From the NCBI GenBank assembly GCA_002346435.1, contig DDZT01000049.1, forward strand, positions 60,450 to 77,702: a stretch of DNA of 17,253 nt, read 5' to 3'. The position numbers and the translations under genes are program-made. The first letter of the stretch is position 1. Every line of letters begins with the position of its first letter. Origin of the DNA: Anaerolineales bacterium UBA3001. GTDB taxonomy: Bacteria > Chloroflexota > Anaerolineae > Anaerolineales > UBA11657. The notes under the pieces are model-generated. The model was not told where the DNA came from, did no database searches, and saw only the letters and a program-made list of their open reading frames with translations. Positions 1 through 5,613 of the stretch are shown one piece after another.

Positions 1-192
1 TAATGTGATCCTTGTTAAGTAGATTGTTCATTGCAGCATAGGGGGTCTTCATTGTACTAAAGCATTGAGGTACAGTCCTGTCGGATTAATCCTAAACACT
101 TGTGTTTACACTCAGTTCAACAGCAAACCAGCAACGCACATATTGGAGTATTATCTCATTACGTAGTGTTCTGCTTTATGCTTTCGATAACT

Positions 193-441
193 TTAAGGAA
201 TAGGCACATCTAGGCGGCCGCTCGCCAACAAAAAGAACAAACCTAGCACTGCTACATTTAAGAATACCATGAGAGATAGCAGAAATCGCTGTCCGGAAGT
301 CATTCCCCAGAATCTTCTGGAGGCTGTTTGCACAATATCGTCTGAGTCTGGTGTTCCTGCCCCATACTCAATCTCTTTCTTAATGGAAGCCAGATTGTCG
401 TCTGCCATCTTGTTGAGATCGTTTTGTTCCAATGCAATCAC
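193..441 (-). CDS. Small single-pass membrane protein, function unknown
   Basis: This is an 82-residue protein with a charged, acidic N-terminal half and one hydrophobic segment at about residues 53-73 (RFLLSLMVFLNVAVLGLFFL), followed by a short tail ending in VPIP. It therefore looks like a single membrane anchor with the N-terminal part in the cytoplasm. The start is a GTG at 439-441 with GAAGG about 10 bases upstream. It lies 82 bases downstream of the RpiB-like gene on the same strand, so the two are probably co-transcribed. The pattern 'TPDSxD...RRFxGMTxGQRFxL' resembles small proteins I associate with Chloroflexota, but that is memory, not a search. I cannot assign a function. The composition argues that it is a real gene and not a shadow of the plus-strand frames. 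Confidence 0.7.
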   Translation of the reverse strand: MIALEQNDLNKMADDNLASIKKEIEYGAGTPDSDDIVQTASRRFWGMTSGQRFLLSLMVFLNVAVLGLFFLLASGRLDVPIP

Positions 442-523
442 CTTTGTATTGCCTTCACACAGTTTACTGCTTCCGCACCCTTAGCGCAAGTCCATATATT
501 CAGTTGGACACTCAATTACAACA

Positions 524-985
524 TTATTTAGGTTTGACAGTCAAGTATTTGTCTTCTATGCTTAGTAACTGCTCCAAACAAAAGTCGTCTTCAGAATTAG
601 CTATATATTTTGTAGCAAACCACACATCTAGAATCTCCTCAGCCATAGCCTCTGTAGTATTTCTTATTGACAGACACAGGACGTTCGCCTTGTTCCACAA
701 TCGTGCTCCGCGGCTTGTTTCTGCATCACCACACAAAGCAGCCCTAACCCCTGGCACCTTGTTAGCAGCTAGACTTACTCCAGTGCCGGTCCAACACAAC
801 AGAATCCCTTCTTCTGATTCGTTGGAAATTATATCTTCTGCAACTTTTTGAGCTACATCAGACCAATTCATACTGTTGCCACCTAGTATCCCAAACAGCC
901 TAGTTGGGTGTCCTTTCTGGCGTACATAATGCACAACAAAATCTGTGAGTTGAGTCCGTTGGTCAGCGCCTATCGCCAGTTTCAT
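524..985 (-). CDS. rpiB: RpiB/LacA/LacB-family sugar-phosphate isomerase
   Basis: This 153-residue protein has the length and fold signature of the RpiB/LacAB family, which interconverts aldose and ketose phosphates (ribose 5-phosphate and ribulose 5-phosphate in RpiB). The N-terminal MKLAIGAD strand is present, as is ILLCWTGTGVSLAANKVPGVRAALC at residues 61-85. Cys64 corresponds to the E. coli RpiB catalytic Cys66, and Thr66 and the anion-binding GTG region are kept. Two family histidines are not: E. coli His10 aligns with Gln9, and His99 (in RQHND) aligns with Trp97 (in RLWNK). The Gly after the catalytic Cys is Trp65. The substrate may thus not be ribose 5-phosphate. The ATG follows two tandem AGGAGGT Shine-Dalgarno sequences. 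The gene is divergent from holB. Family assignment is firm; the exact substrate is not. Confidence 0.85.
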   Translation of the reverse strand: MKLAIGADQRTQLTDFVVHYVRQKGHPTRLFGILGGNSMNWSDVAQKVAEDIISNESEEGILLCWTGTGVSLAANKVPGVRAALCGDAETSRGARLWNKANVLCLSIRNTTEAMAEEILDVWFATKYIANSEDDFCLEQLLSIEDKYLTVKPK

Positions 986-990
986 TGTTC

Positions 991-1026
991 ACCTCCTACC
1001 TCCTATCCTAATTCCTTCCTAATTCC
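991..1026 (-). repeat. Purine-rich leader of rpiB with tandem repeats and doubled Shine-Dalgarno
   Basis: Read on the minus strand, the leader just upstream of the rpiB ATG holds two copies of GGAATTAGGA with an 11-base period (1017-1026 and 1006-1015), followed by two adjacent AGGAGGT copies (998-1004 and 991-997). Each AGGAGGT is a near-ideal ribosome binding site; the closer one is 5 bases from the ATG. The arrangement looks like local tandem duplication. It may raise ribosome recruitment. Confidence 0.6.
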
Positions 1027-1062
1027 TAAGACGGTTTTTCAAATGACAACCTTTCATGCTAT

Positions 1063-1090
1063 TATAAACCTATGATTGAAAAGTCAATCA
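1063..1090. promoter_or_regulatory. Divergent rpiB/holB control region with 7-bp inverted repeat
   Basis: On the minus strand TATAAT at about 1062-1067 is a perfect -10 for rpiB, with TTGACT 15 bases upstream as a closely spaced -35. On the plus strand TATAAA at 1063-1068 sits just before the holB ATG (1072). A perfect inverted repeat, TGATTGA (1073-1079), AAAG, TCAATCA (1084-1090), covers the holB start codon and overlaps the rpiB -35. It could be an operator, or an RNA hairpin in the holB message. No Shine-Dalgarno precedes holB, so a leaderless or nearly leaderless message is possible. Confidence 0.45.
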
Positions 1091-2103
1091 CCTCAGGGTG
1101 GCAAACTATTGGTCACGAGCGAGTAGTTTCAAAACTCACAAACCACATTTTGTCTGGTCAACTACGTCATTCTTATCTGTTTTCTGGGCCTCCTTCAATT
1201 GGAAAAAACACGTTAGCGAATGATTTCGCAAAAGCGATATGTTGTATAGACAACCTAGGAGATCCTTGCGGATTATGTCGTCCTTGTAAACTCATATCCG
1301 CATCGAAACACCCTGATGTTGTCGAAATAAGCCCTCGTGTGTCTGGCAAAGCCATTGTTCAAAAGAAACTTTCTGTAGACGAAATTAGAAATACCATTTA
1401 CAGATTTACCCTAAATCCAGTCGAACTTGATCGCCGTATTGCTATCATAAATAACTTTGAGACAGCTGGTCGAATGGCGTCTGATGCATTACTAAAAACA
1501 CTAGAGGAGCCTCCTGGCGACTCTATATTCATTATCTCAACAAATCAAGAATCATCGGTAGCCGATACTATATTGTCTAGGTGTGTTGTATTTAACCTGA
1601 GCCCAACACCTTTTCCTGTCGTAGAACAAGCTCTAATAAAAGTATGGGGAGCAACCAAACAGGAGGCCCATTTCCTCGCCCGGGTTTCCGGAGGCCGTAT
1701 CGGTTGGGCTATTAAGCTGTTGACTGATAACAAAGCTCTAGAAAGCCGATCGCAAAAACTTGTTGAGATGCTTGAGTTACTTTCTTTTTCTAGAGTACGC
1801 CGATTCGCTTATGTGGAAGATTTACGCAAAGACAGACAACAAGCCGTCACAACCCTGGCCCTTTGGGAAGGGTTGTGGCGTGATGTTATGATAACGTCGG
1901 TTGACACAAACGGCACAGAAATCTCAAACATCGACTACAAAACGGAGATTCATGAAGTTGCCTCTCAAGTTGACATCACTAATATAGTCAAAACCTTGTC
2001 AGCTATCCACAAGACACAGCGTGCTCTACACAAAAATGCTAACGCGCGGCTCGCGCTGGAAGTTTTAATGTTACAAATCCCACTAGTTAGACATGTTAAT
2101 TAA
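1072..2103 (+). CDS. holB: DNA polymerase III clamp-loader subunit, delta-prime-like
   Basis: This 343-residue AAA+ clamp-loader subunit works with DnaX and delta to load the DnaN sliding clamp. It opens with the usual 'GHERVVSKLTNHI...HSYLFSGPP'. The P-loop region GPPSIGKN (residues 39-46) lacks the Thr/Ser after Lys. A cysteine zinc module follows (C57/C58, C66, C69, C72). The Walker B position reads IINNFE instead of the usual IIDEAE, then MASDALLKTLEEPP and the SRC motif (ADTILSRC) carrying the arginine finger. Degenerate ATP-binding residues with an intact SRC motif are what a delta-prime subunit shows, as opposed to DnaX. No Shine-Dalgarno site is visible before the ATG. The neighbour dnaA and the nearby dnaN agree with a replication role. 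Confidence 0.88.
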   Translation: MIEKSITSGWQTIGHERVVSKLTNHILSGQLRHSYLFSGPPSIGKNTLANDFAKAICCIDNLGDPCGLCRPCKLISASKHPDVVEISPRVSGKAIVQKKLSVDEIRNTIYRFTLNPVELDRRIAIINNFETAGRMASDALLKTLEEPPGDSIFIISTNQESSVADTILSRCVVFNLSPTPFPVVEQALIKVWGATKQEAHFLARVSGGRIGWAIKLLTDNKALESRSQKLVEMLELLSFSRVRRFAYVEDLRKDRQQAVTTLALWEGLWRDVMITSVDTNGTEISNIDYKTEIHEVASQVDITNIVKTLSAIHKTQRALHKNANARLALEVLMLQIPLVRHVN

Positions 2104-2165
2104 GTTTTAGATTATTGAAAAGACAAACTAATAGACGAGGCTCGTTAGTCGGTATTTTCCCAGAC

Positions 2166-2228
2166 CCCCAACACAACCCTACAACCCTTAAAATGTAGAA
2201 CGTTTTAAGGTTGTAGGGCAGTTTTGGG
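2166..2228. terminator. Long imperfect hairpin downstream of holB
   Basis: The left arm CCCTACAACCCTTAAAA (2177-2193) pairs with TTTTAAGGTTGTAGGG (2203-2218) over 16 bp with one bulged C and a 9-base loop. CCCAA (2167-2171) and TTGGG (2224-2228) can extend the stem past an internal loop. It lies about 60 bases after the holB stop and directly abuts the -35 box of the next promoter. A terminator for holB is the simplest reading. It lacks a clean T-run, so it could instead be a protein-binding or RNA-processing element. Confidence 0.6.
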
Positions 2229-2257
2229 TTGTTTTCGTCGCAGTCGGCTGCTACAAT
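2229..2257 (+). promoter_or_regulatory. Strong extended -10 promoter for the dnaA leader
   Basis: TTGTTT (2229-2234) is followed by a 17-base spacer and TACAAT (2252-2257), with TG at 2249-2250 forming an extended -10. The predicted transcription start is near 2264, giving a dnaA leader of about 250 bases. Box match and spacing are close to the housekeeping sigma consensus. Confidence 0.65.
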
Positions 2258-2263
2258 AGTAAC

Positions 2264-2385
2264 CGTTAAGACCTCGTGTGGCCGGACCAGAAATCTGGTT
2301 CGAAAGCGGGCTCTCCAAGACAGCAACTACACTGTGTTCGTTGTCTTTCAAAATGTGCTCCAGTGTAGGAAATACTATTTTTTGA
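2264..2385 (+). ncRNA. Candidate structured RNA in the dnaA leader (hairpin plus H-type pseudoknot)
   Basis: Downstream of the promoter, CGGACCAG (2283-2290) and CTGGTTCG (2295-2302) form an 8-bp stem with the tetraloop AAAT and one G-U pair. Next, AAGACAGC (2317-2324) pairs with GTTGTCTT (2340-2347) over 8 bp with one G-U, leaving a 15-base loop. That loop contains CTACACTG (2327-2334), which is perfectly complementary to CAGTGTAG (2361-2368). The two helices interleave as an H-type pseudoknot. A run of six T follows at 2378-2383. This could be a cis-regulatory leader of dnaA, an attenuator, or a separate small RNA. I recognise no known riboswitch or tRNA-like class. Folding was done by eye. 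Confidence 0.4.
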
Positions 2386-2408
2386 AGGAAGTATATACGC
2401 AGCTATGC

Positions 2409-2417
2409 TGTGGATGA
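2409..2417 (-). promoter_or_regulatory. DnaA-box-like nonamer upstream of dnaA
   Basis: TGTGGATGA on the plus strand is TCATCCACA on the minus strand, close to the DnaA box TTATCCACA. It lies about 95 bases before the dnaA ATG, between the structured leader and the coding region. That is a usual place for DnaA autoregulation. Confidence 0.4.
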
Positions 2418-2512
2418 GAACGGTTTCTATTTAACTATTATGGTTATTTTGATATGAACAACTCGTTAGCAACGTGGCTATTGGTCTATATTAACAACCT
2501 TGTGGTGGCTCA

Positions 2513-3850
2513 ATGAAGGCTGAACAGACCTGGCGAGCTGTATTAGGGGAGCTTGAGATGCAAATGTCACAAGCTTCTTTTAGTACATGGTTGCGAGACT
2601 CAAAACTGATTGCTTTTGAGGACAACATATTTGTTGTAGGAGTAGAGTCAGGGTTTATAAAAGATTGGCTAGACGGCCGCATGCGGAGCACGGTGGAAAG
2701 AACCTTGGCGGGTATAGTTGGTCAAGAAACGTCTGTATCTTTTGTTGTTTGGCCAGAGCCTGCATCGCCAGGTCCTTCAAGCAAATTTACATTGCCCGAC
2801 AGGGTAGAAGAAACAAGCCCTACACAAATTGTGTCTAGCAAGCGCTTTCTTTCTTTAGAAAACTTTGTGTCCGGGCCTGAAAATAGTCTGGCCCTTGCAG
2901 CGTCCCAGACTATATCAGAGCAGCTCAACCCAACACAAAGCCCTCTGTTTATATACGGTGATATTGGTCTTGGCAAAACCCATTTGTTGTCAGGAATAAA
3001 ACATGCCTGTGACACAAAAGGTCTTCGGGCTCATATGATGACAGCAGAAGGGTTTACGAACGAGCTCGTGTCGTCTATCAAAGCTGGAGAGGGTGCTCTG
3101 TTTCGCGACAAGTATCGACAATGTGACATTCTGTTGATTGACGATATTCAGTTTTTCTTAGGAAAGAAATCTTCTGCTGAAGAATTAGTGCATACAATCG
3201 AACAAATGCACACTAGAAACCGACAAATTGTTCTTGCTAGCAACCTTGCTTTAAAGTCATTGTCGGGACTAGGAAGAAGCCTTTGCTCCAGGATAGAGGC
3301 AGGTCTTGTAATAAAAATTTCAAAACCATCAACAGAGGTTCGAAAGAGAATCCTGCGCTCGAAAGCCTCAGAACATTCGCTAGAGCTGACTGACGATGTG
3401 GTTTCTTACTTGGCTGAGAACATACAGACAAACGTACGCGCACTTGAAGGAGCTATACACCACCTTAGTGCACGTGATCGTATGCTTGGTCAACCCGTAA
3501 ACTTGGCTTCTGCCAGATTAGCAGCAGAACAACTGTCTGGTAGCTCAGCATCGTCCGGTTCAGTGACCTCAGAACACATAATCGAAGTGGTGGCTACCAA
3601 GTTTAGTGTCACCCCGAGTGAACTGCGCAGCAAAAGCAGGGCCCGTCGTCTAACCGCACCTCGTCAGCTAGCAATGCTTTTGTTACAAGACAGTGCAGGC
3701 TGTTCTCTTTCTCAGATAGGCGCTTTATTAGGAGGAAGAGACCACACCACAGCCAGGTATGGTTGCAATAAAGCTCGAGAGCTACTGTCATCTGACATAG
3801 CGTTTAGAACCAAGGCCGATGATGTTCTCCTTCTAATAAACAAGCCTTAG
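2513..3850 (+). CDS. dnaA: Chromosomal replication initiator DnaA
   Basis: This 445-residue protein binds DnaA boxes, melts the origin and recruits the helicase. Domain I is the N-terminal 'WRAVLGELEMQMSQASFSTWL'. A low-complexity linker covers about residues 80-105. The AAA+ domain has Walker A GDIGLGKTH (149-157), Walker B ILLIDDIQF (206-214), a sensor 1 stretch IVLASNL (239-245) and sensor 2 NVRALEGAI (307-315). Domain IV ends with the DNA-binding signature GGRDHTTARYGCNKA (407-421). Box VII is odd: 'LGRSLCSRIEAGL' keeps the arginine-finger position (Arg260), but the usual Asp-Arg before Leu is Arg-Ser. The ATG has GGTGG 7 bases upstream. The gene is 10 kb from dnaN instead of adjacent, and converges on the UPF0173 gene. 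Confidence 0.96.
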   Translation: MKAEQTWRAVLGELEMQMSQASFSTWLRDSKLIAFEDNIFVVGVESGFIKDWLDGRMRSTVERTLAGIVGQETSVSFVVWPEPASPGPSSKFTLPDRVEETSPTQIVSSKRFLSLENFVSGPENSLALAASQTISEQLNPTQSPLFIYGDIGLGKTHLLSGIKHACDTKGLRAHMMTAEGFTNELVSSIKAGEGALFRDKYRQCDILLIDDIQFFLGKKSSAEELVHTIEQMHTRNRQIVLASNLALKSLSGLGRSLCSRIEAGLVIKISKPSTEVRKRILRSKASEHSLELTDDVVSYLAENIQTNVRALEGAIHHLSARDRMLGQPVNLASARLAAEQLSGSSASSGSVTSEHIIEVVATKFSVTPSELRSKSRARRLTAPRQLAMLLLQDSAGCSLSQIGALLGGRDHTTARYGCNKARELLSSDIAFRTKADDVLLLINKP

Positions 3851-4097
3851 CGCTCGTGCTAACTTCTTTTTCTTTAAACAAATAGCTTTGTGTTTTCCAC
3901 AAAAGATAAAGCTTGGTGTGTAAAAACCTATCTTCACATATTGTTTTTCTGCGCTACAAATAGGTCTTGGCCATTGTCTTGTCCCATATATAGCACAAGT
4001 ACATCCTATAACTTATAATTAACTGTTTTCCCCAGCCCTACTGCTGCTACTAACAAATATTCATATTGTTAAAAAACATAAGTTAATCTTTTGTTTT
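3851..4097. other. Candidate oriC: AT-rich gap with DnaA-box-like sites
   Basis: This gene-free gap lies between the convergent dnaA and UPF0173 genes. Three DnaA-box-like nonamers fall within 46 bases: TTTTCCACA (3893-3901, plus), TTTTACACA (3917-3925, minus) and the weaker ATCTTCACA (3930-3938, plus). The first two are one mismatch from TTATNCACA. The right part, about 4000-4090, is very AT-rich and could serve as an unwinding element. Location beside dnaA and the nearby change of base skew support an origin, but the boxes are few and imperfect. Confidence 0.4.
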
Positions 4098-4102
4098 TTA
4101 AC
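4068..4102. terminator. AT-rich inverted repeat at the dnaA/UPF0173 convergence
   Basis: GTTAAAAAACA (4068-4078) and TGTTTTTTAAC (4092-4102) are perfect 11-bp inverted repeats with a 13-base spacer; the right arm overlaps the UPF0173 stop codon. Each arm ends transcripts in a T-run, so it may act as a weak bidirectional terminator. The stem has almost no GC, so it may equally belong to an AT-rich origin element. Confidence 0.4.
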
Positions 4103-4826
4103 TTTCTATAGTTACGTCTTTGGTTCCGTTGTCTTGATTAGTCTTATAATGTATTCTTTGTCCAGGCTGAAGAACACAGACTTTGGATGAAGTTTCTTTT
4201 TCGACTGACTGTTTCCATTCTAGCGCGTTTTGTTCTATCAGGGGCCAAGTATTGTAATGAACGGGGAGAACAAGAGTAGGACTTATCATTTTCACTGCGC
4301 GCAAAGCGTCCTTAGGGCCCATAGTGAAGTTGTCTCCTATTGGCAATACAGCAAGATCTATCCCCTCTTCTCCTATAATCTCCATATCACTAAATAAGCC
4401 GGTATCGCAGGCAAGATACAAGGTGGTGCCAAGTGCTTGTATAAGAAAGCCGCACGGATTACCTCCGTATGAACCGTCAGGTAAAGCTGAGCCATGGTGA
4501 GCCTGAGTAAGCTTTACGTAACCGAAGGGGTGATCATATCCTCCGCCAATGTGATGTGGGTGCACACTAACAACTCCTTGTGAGGAGAACCAATTAGCTA
4601 TCTCAAGGTTAGCAATAATAGTAGCCCCTGTTCTTTTTGCTATAGACAATGTATCTCCTACGTGATCTTCATGACCATGTGAGACTAAGATATAATCAGC
4701 TTCTATGGAAGACGAATCAATCGAGGCCAATGGATTACCTGTAATAAAAGGATCTACCAGAACATTTGTTCCATCAATGTTTATTGAAAGAGCTGCGTGA
4801 CCATGGTATGTAAGCGAAACTGACAT
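4098..4826 (-). CDS. UPF0173-family metal-dependent hydrolase
   Basis: This 242-residue protein has the metallo-beta-lactamase fold of the UPF0173 (YtkL-like) family. It shows the N-terminal YHGHAALSINIDGTNVLVDPFI, the zinc motif SHGHEDH at about residues 49-55, a later QAHHGSALPDGSYGGNPCGF segment, ACDTGLF and the C-terminal PVHYNTWPLI. The physiological substrate of the family is not known to me. I chose the ATG at 4826: GGGAG lies 6 bases upstream, and the likely transcription start near 4849 leaves a 23-base leader. A TTG six codons upstream would sit at the very 5' end of that message. The gene is divergent from the sulfite-oxidase-like gene and convergent with dnaA. Confidence 0.92.
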   Translation of the reverse strand: MSVSLTYHGHAALSINIDGTNVLVDPFITGNPLASIDSSSIEADYILVSHGHEDHVGDTLSIAKRTGATIIANLEIANWFSSQGVVSVHPHHIGGGYDHPFGYVKLTQAHHGSALPDGSYGGNPCGFLIQALGTTLYLACDTGLFSDMEIIGEEGIDLAVLPIGDNFTMGPKDALRAVKMISPTLVLPVHYNTWPLIEQNALEWKQSVEKETSSKVCVLQPGQRIHYKTNQDNGTKDVTIES

Positions 4827-4855
4827 TGTAAACTCCCTTAACAATTTATAGCTAA

Positions 4856-4884
4856 AGTATAAGTACTTGAAACGTTAACGTCAA
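4856..4884 (-). promoter_or_regulatory. Promoter of the UPF0173 gene with overlapping palindrome
   Basis: On the minus strand TTGACG (4884-4879), a 17-base spacer and TATACT (4861-4856) form a near-consensus promoter. The perfect 10-bp palindrome ACGTTAACGT at 4872-4881 overlaps the -35 box and is a candidate operator. It also lies 31 bases upstream of TATAAT (4912-4917), the likely -10 of the divergent gene, so one regulator could act on both. Confidence 0.6.
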
Positions 4885-4911
4885 ATAGAAAAATTCAGTC
4901 AATAGCAGTGT

Positions 4912-4917
4912 TATAAT
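4912..4917 (+). promoter_or_regulatory. Likely -10 box of the sulfite-oxidase-like gene
   Basis: TATAAT lies 33 bases before the ATG at 4951. No good -35 is visible at the expected spacing, so the promoter may need an activator. Confidence 0.4.
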
Positions 4918-4950
4918 CAATGTGACACAGTAAAAGATATTATCAAAAAA

Positions 4951-5589
4951 ATGAAACAGCGATTAGCCGCCGAGAAAATAATGAAAGATGAGGGACGATT
5001 ACCACAAGGGCAGTCGTTAACTCTTCGTTTTCCAGTATTACACTATGGGGCGGTACCAGACTTTGACAAAGACAGCTGGTCGTTCAGGATCTTCGGACAA
5101 GTAGAAGAAGAGACAAACTTAACCTGGGACGAGTTTTGTTCTCTTCCGCAAACAGAGGTTGCCATGGACATACACTGTGTTACCGCCTGGAGCAAGAAAG
5201 ACACTCTATGGAGAGGAGTTAGCCTACGAACACTTGTTGGCTCAGGGGCAGCAAAGATTAAAAAGGAAGCTGTTGTTGTTGTGCAGCATTGCGAGCAAGG
5301 CTATACAACAAACCTTCCAATTCAAACAGCAATGGGAGACAATTTTATACTTGCAACCCACTATGACGGAAAGCCGTTGGCTCCTGAGCACGGCTACCCT
5401 CTTCGGGGTGTTTGCGGAGCAATCCCTGGCAGAAAAGACCTTGACGATGTTTATCTTTGGAAGGGAGGCAAATGGCTGAGGGGACTAGAGTTTCTCTCAG
5501 AGGACAAACCAGGATTCTGGGAGAAGGCGGGTTATCACAACAGAGGCAACGTTTGGGACGAAGAGAGGTTTTCCTCCTCGCCAGAGTAG
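4951..5589 (+). CDS. Molybdopterin-dependent sulfite-oxidase-like oxidoreductase
   Basis: This 212-residue protein consists of the oxidoreductase molybdopterin-binding domain alone, without haem or dimerisation domains. The cofactor-ligand region is MDIHCVTAWSKKDTLWRGV with Cys76 as the probable Mo ligand. EHGYPLRG (146-153) and the C-terminal 'KGGKWLRGLEFLSEDKPGFWEKAGYHNRGN' are family hallmarks. Compared with the common form, in which PLR is followed closely by a Trp-Lys-Ser/Gly motif, there is an extra stretch CGAIPGRKDLDD at about 155-166. No signal peptide or twin-arginine motif is seen, so the visible form is cytoplasmic. No redox partner or membrane anchor is encoded beside it. No Shine-Dalgarno precedes the ATG. 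The gene converges on gdh, 24 bases from its stop. The true electron donor and substrate are unknown. Confidence 0.88.
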   Translation: MKQRLAAEKIMKDEGRLPQGQSLTLRFPVLHYGAVPDFDKDSWSFRIFGQVEEETNLTWDEFCSLPQTEVAMDIHCVTAWSKKDTLWRGVSLRTLVGSGAAKIKKEAVVVVQHCEQGYTTNLPIQTAMGDNFILATHYDGKPLAPEHGYPLRGVCGAIPGRKDLDDVYLWKGGKWLRGLEFLSEDKPGFWEKAGYHNRGNVWDEERFSSSPE

Positions 5590-5613
5590 CCTAAGAGTGC
5601 CCGCCGCGTTCCA

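Noticed and set aside
85..94. GGATTAATCC palindrome in the left end
   Set aside because: A lone 10-bp palindrome with no promoter or gene beside it in the window; not enough to call a site.
2295..2305. CTGGTTCGAAA looked like a tRNA T-loop
   Set aside because: Flanking bases do not form a 5-bp T-stem and no anticodon or acceptor arm is present; it is instead the 3' arm of an 8-bp hairpin.
2096..2326. 76-codon minus-strand ORF after holB
   Set aside because: It covers the long hairpin and the promoter and overlaps the holB stop; composition is not protein-like.
2229..2417. 62-codon plus-strand ORF upstream of dnaA
   Set aside because: Its GTG start overlaps the -35 box and it crosses the structured leader; no Shine-Dalgarno and no protein-like composition.
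5590..5613. TAAGAG/CTCTTA repeats between the molybdoenzyme and gdhA stops as a bidirectional terminator
   Set aside because: Arms are only 6 bases, far apart and without T-runs.
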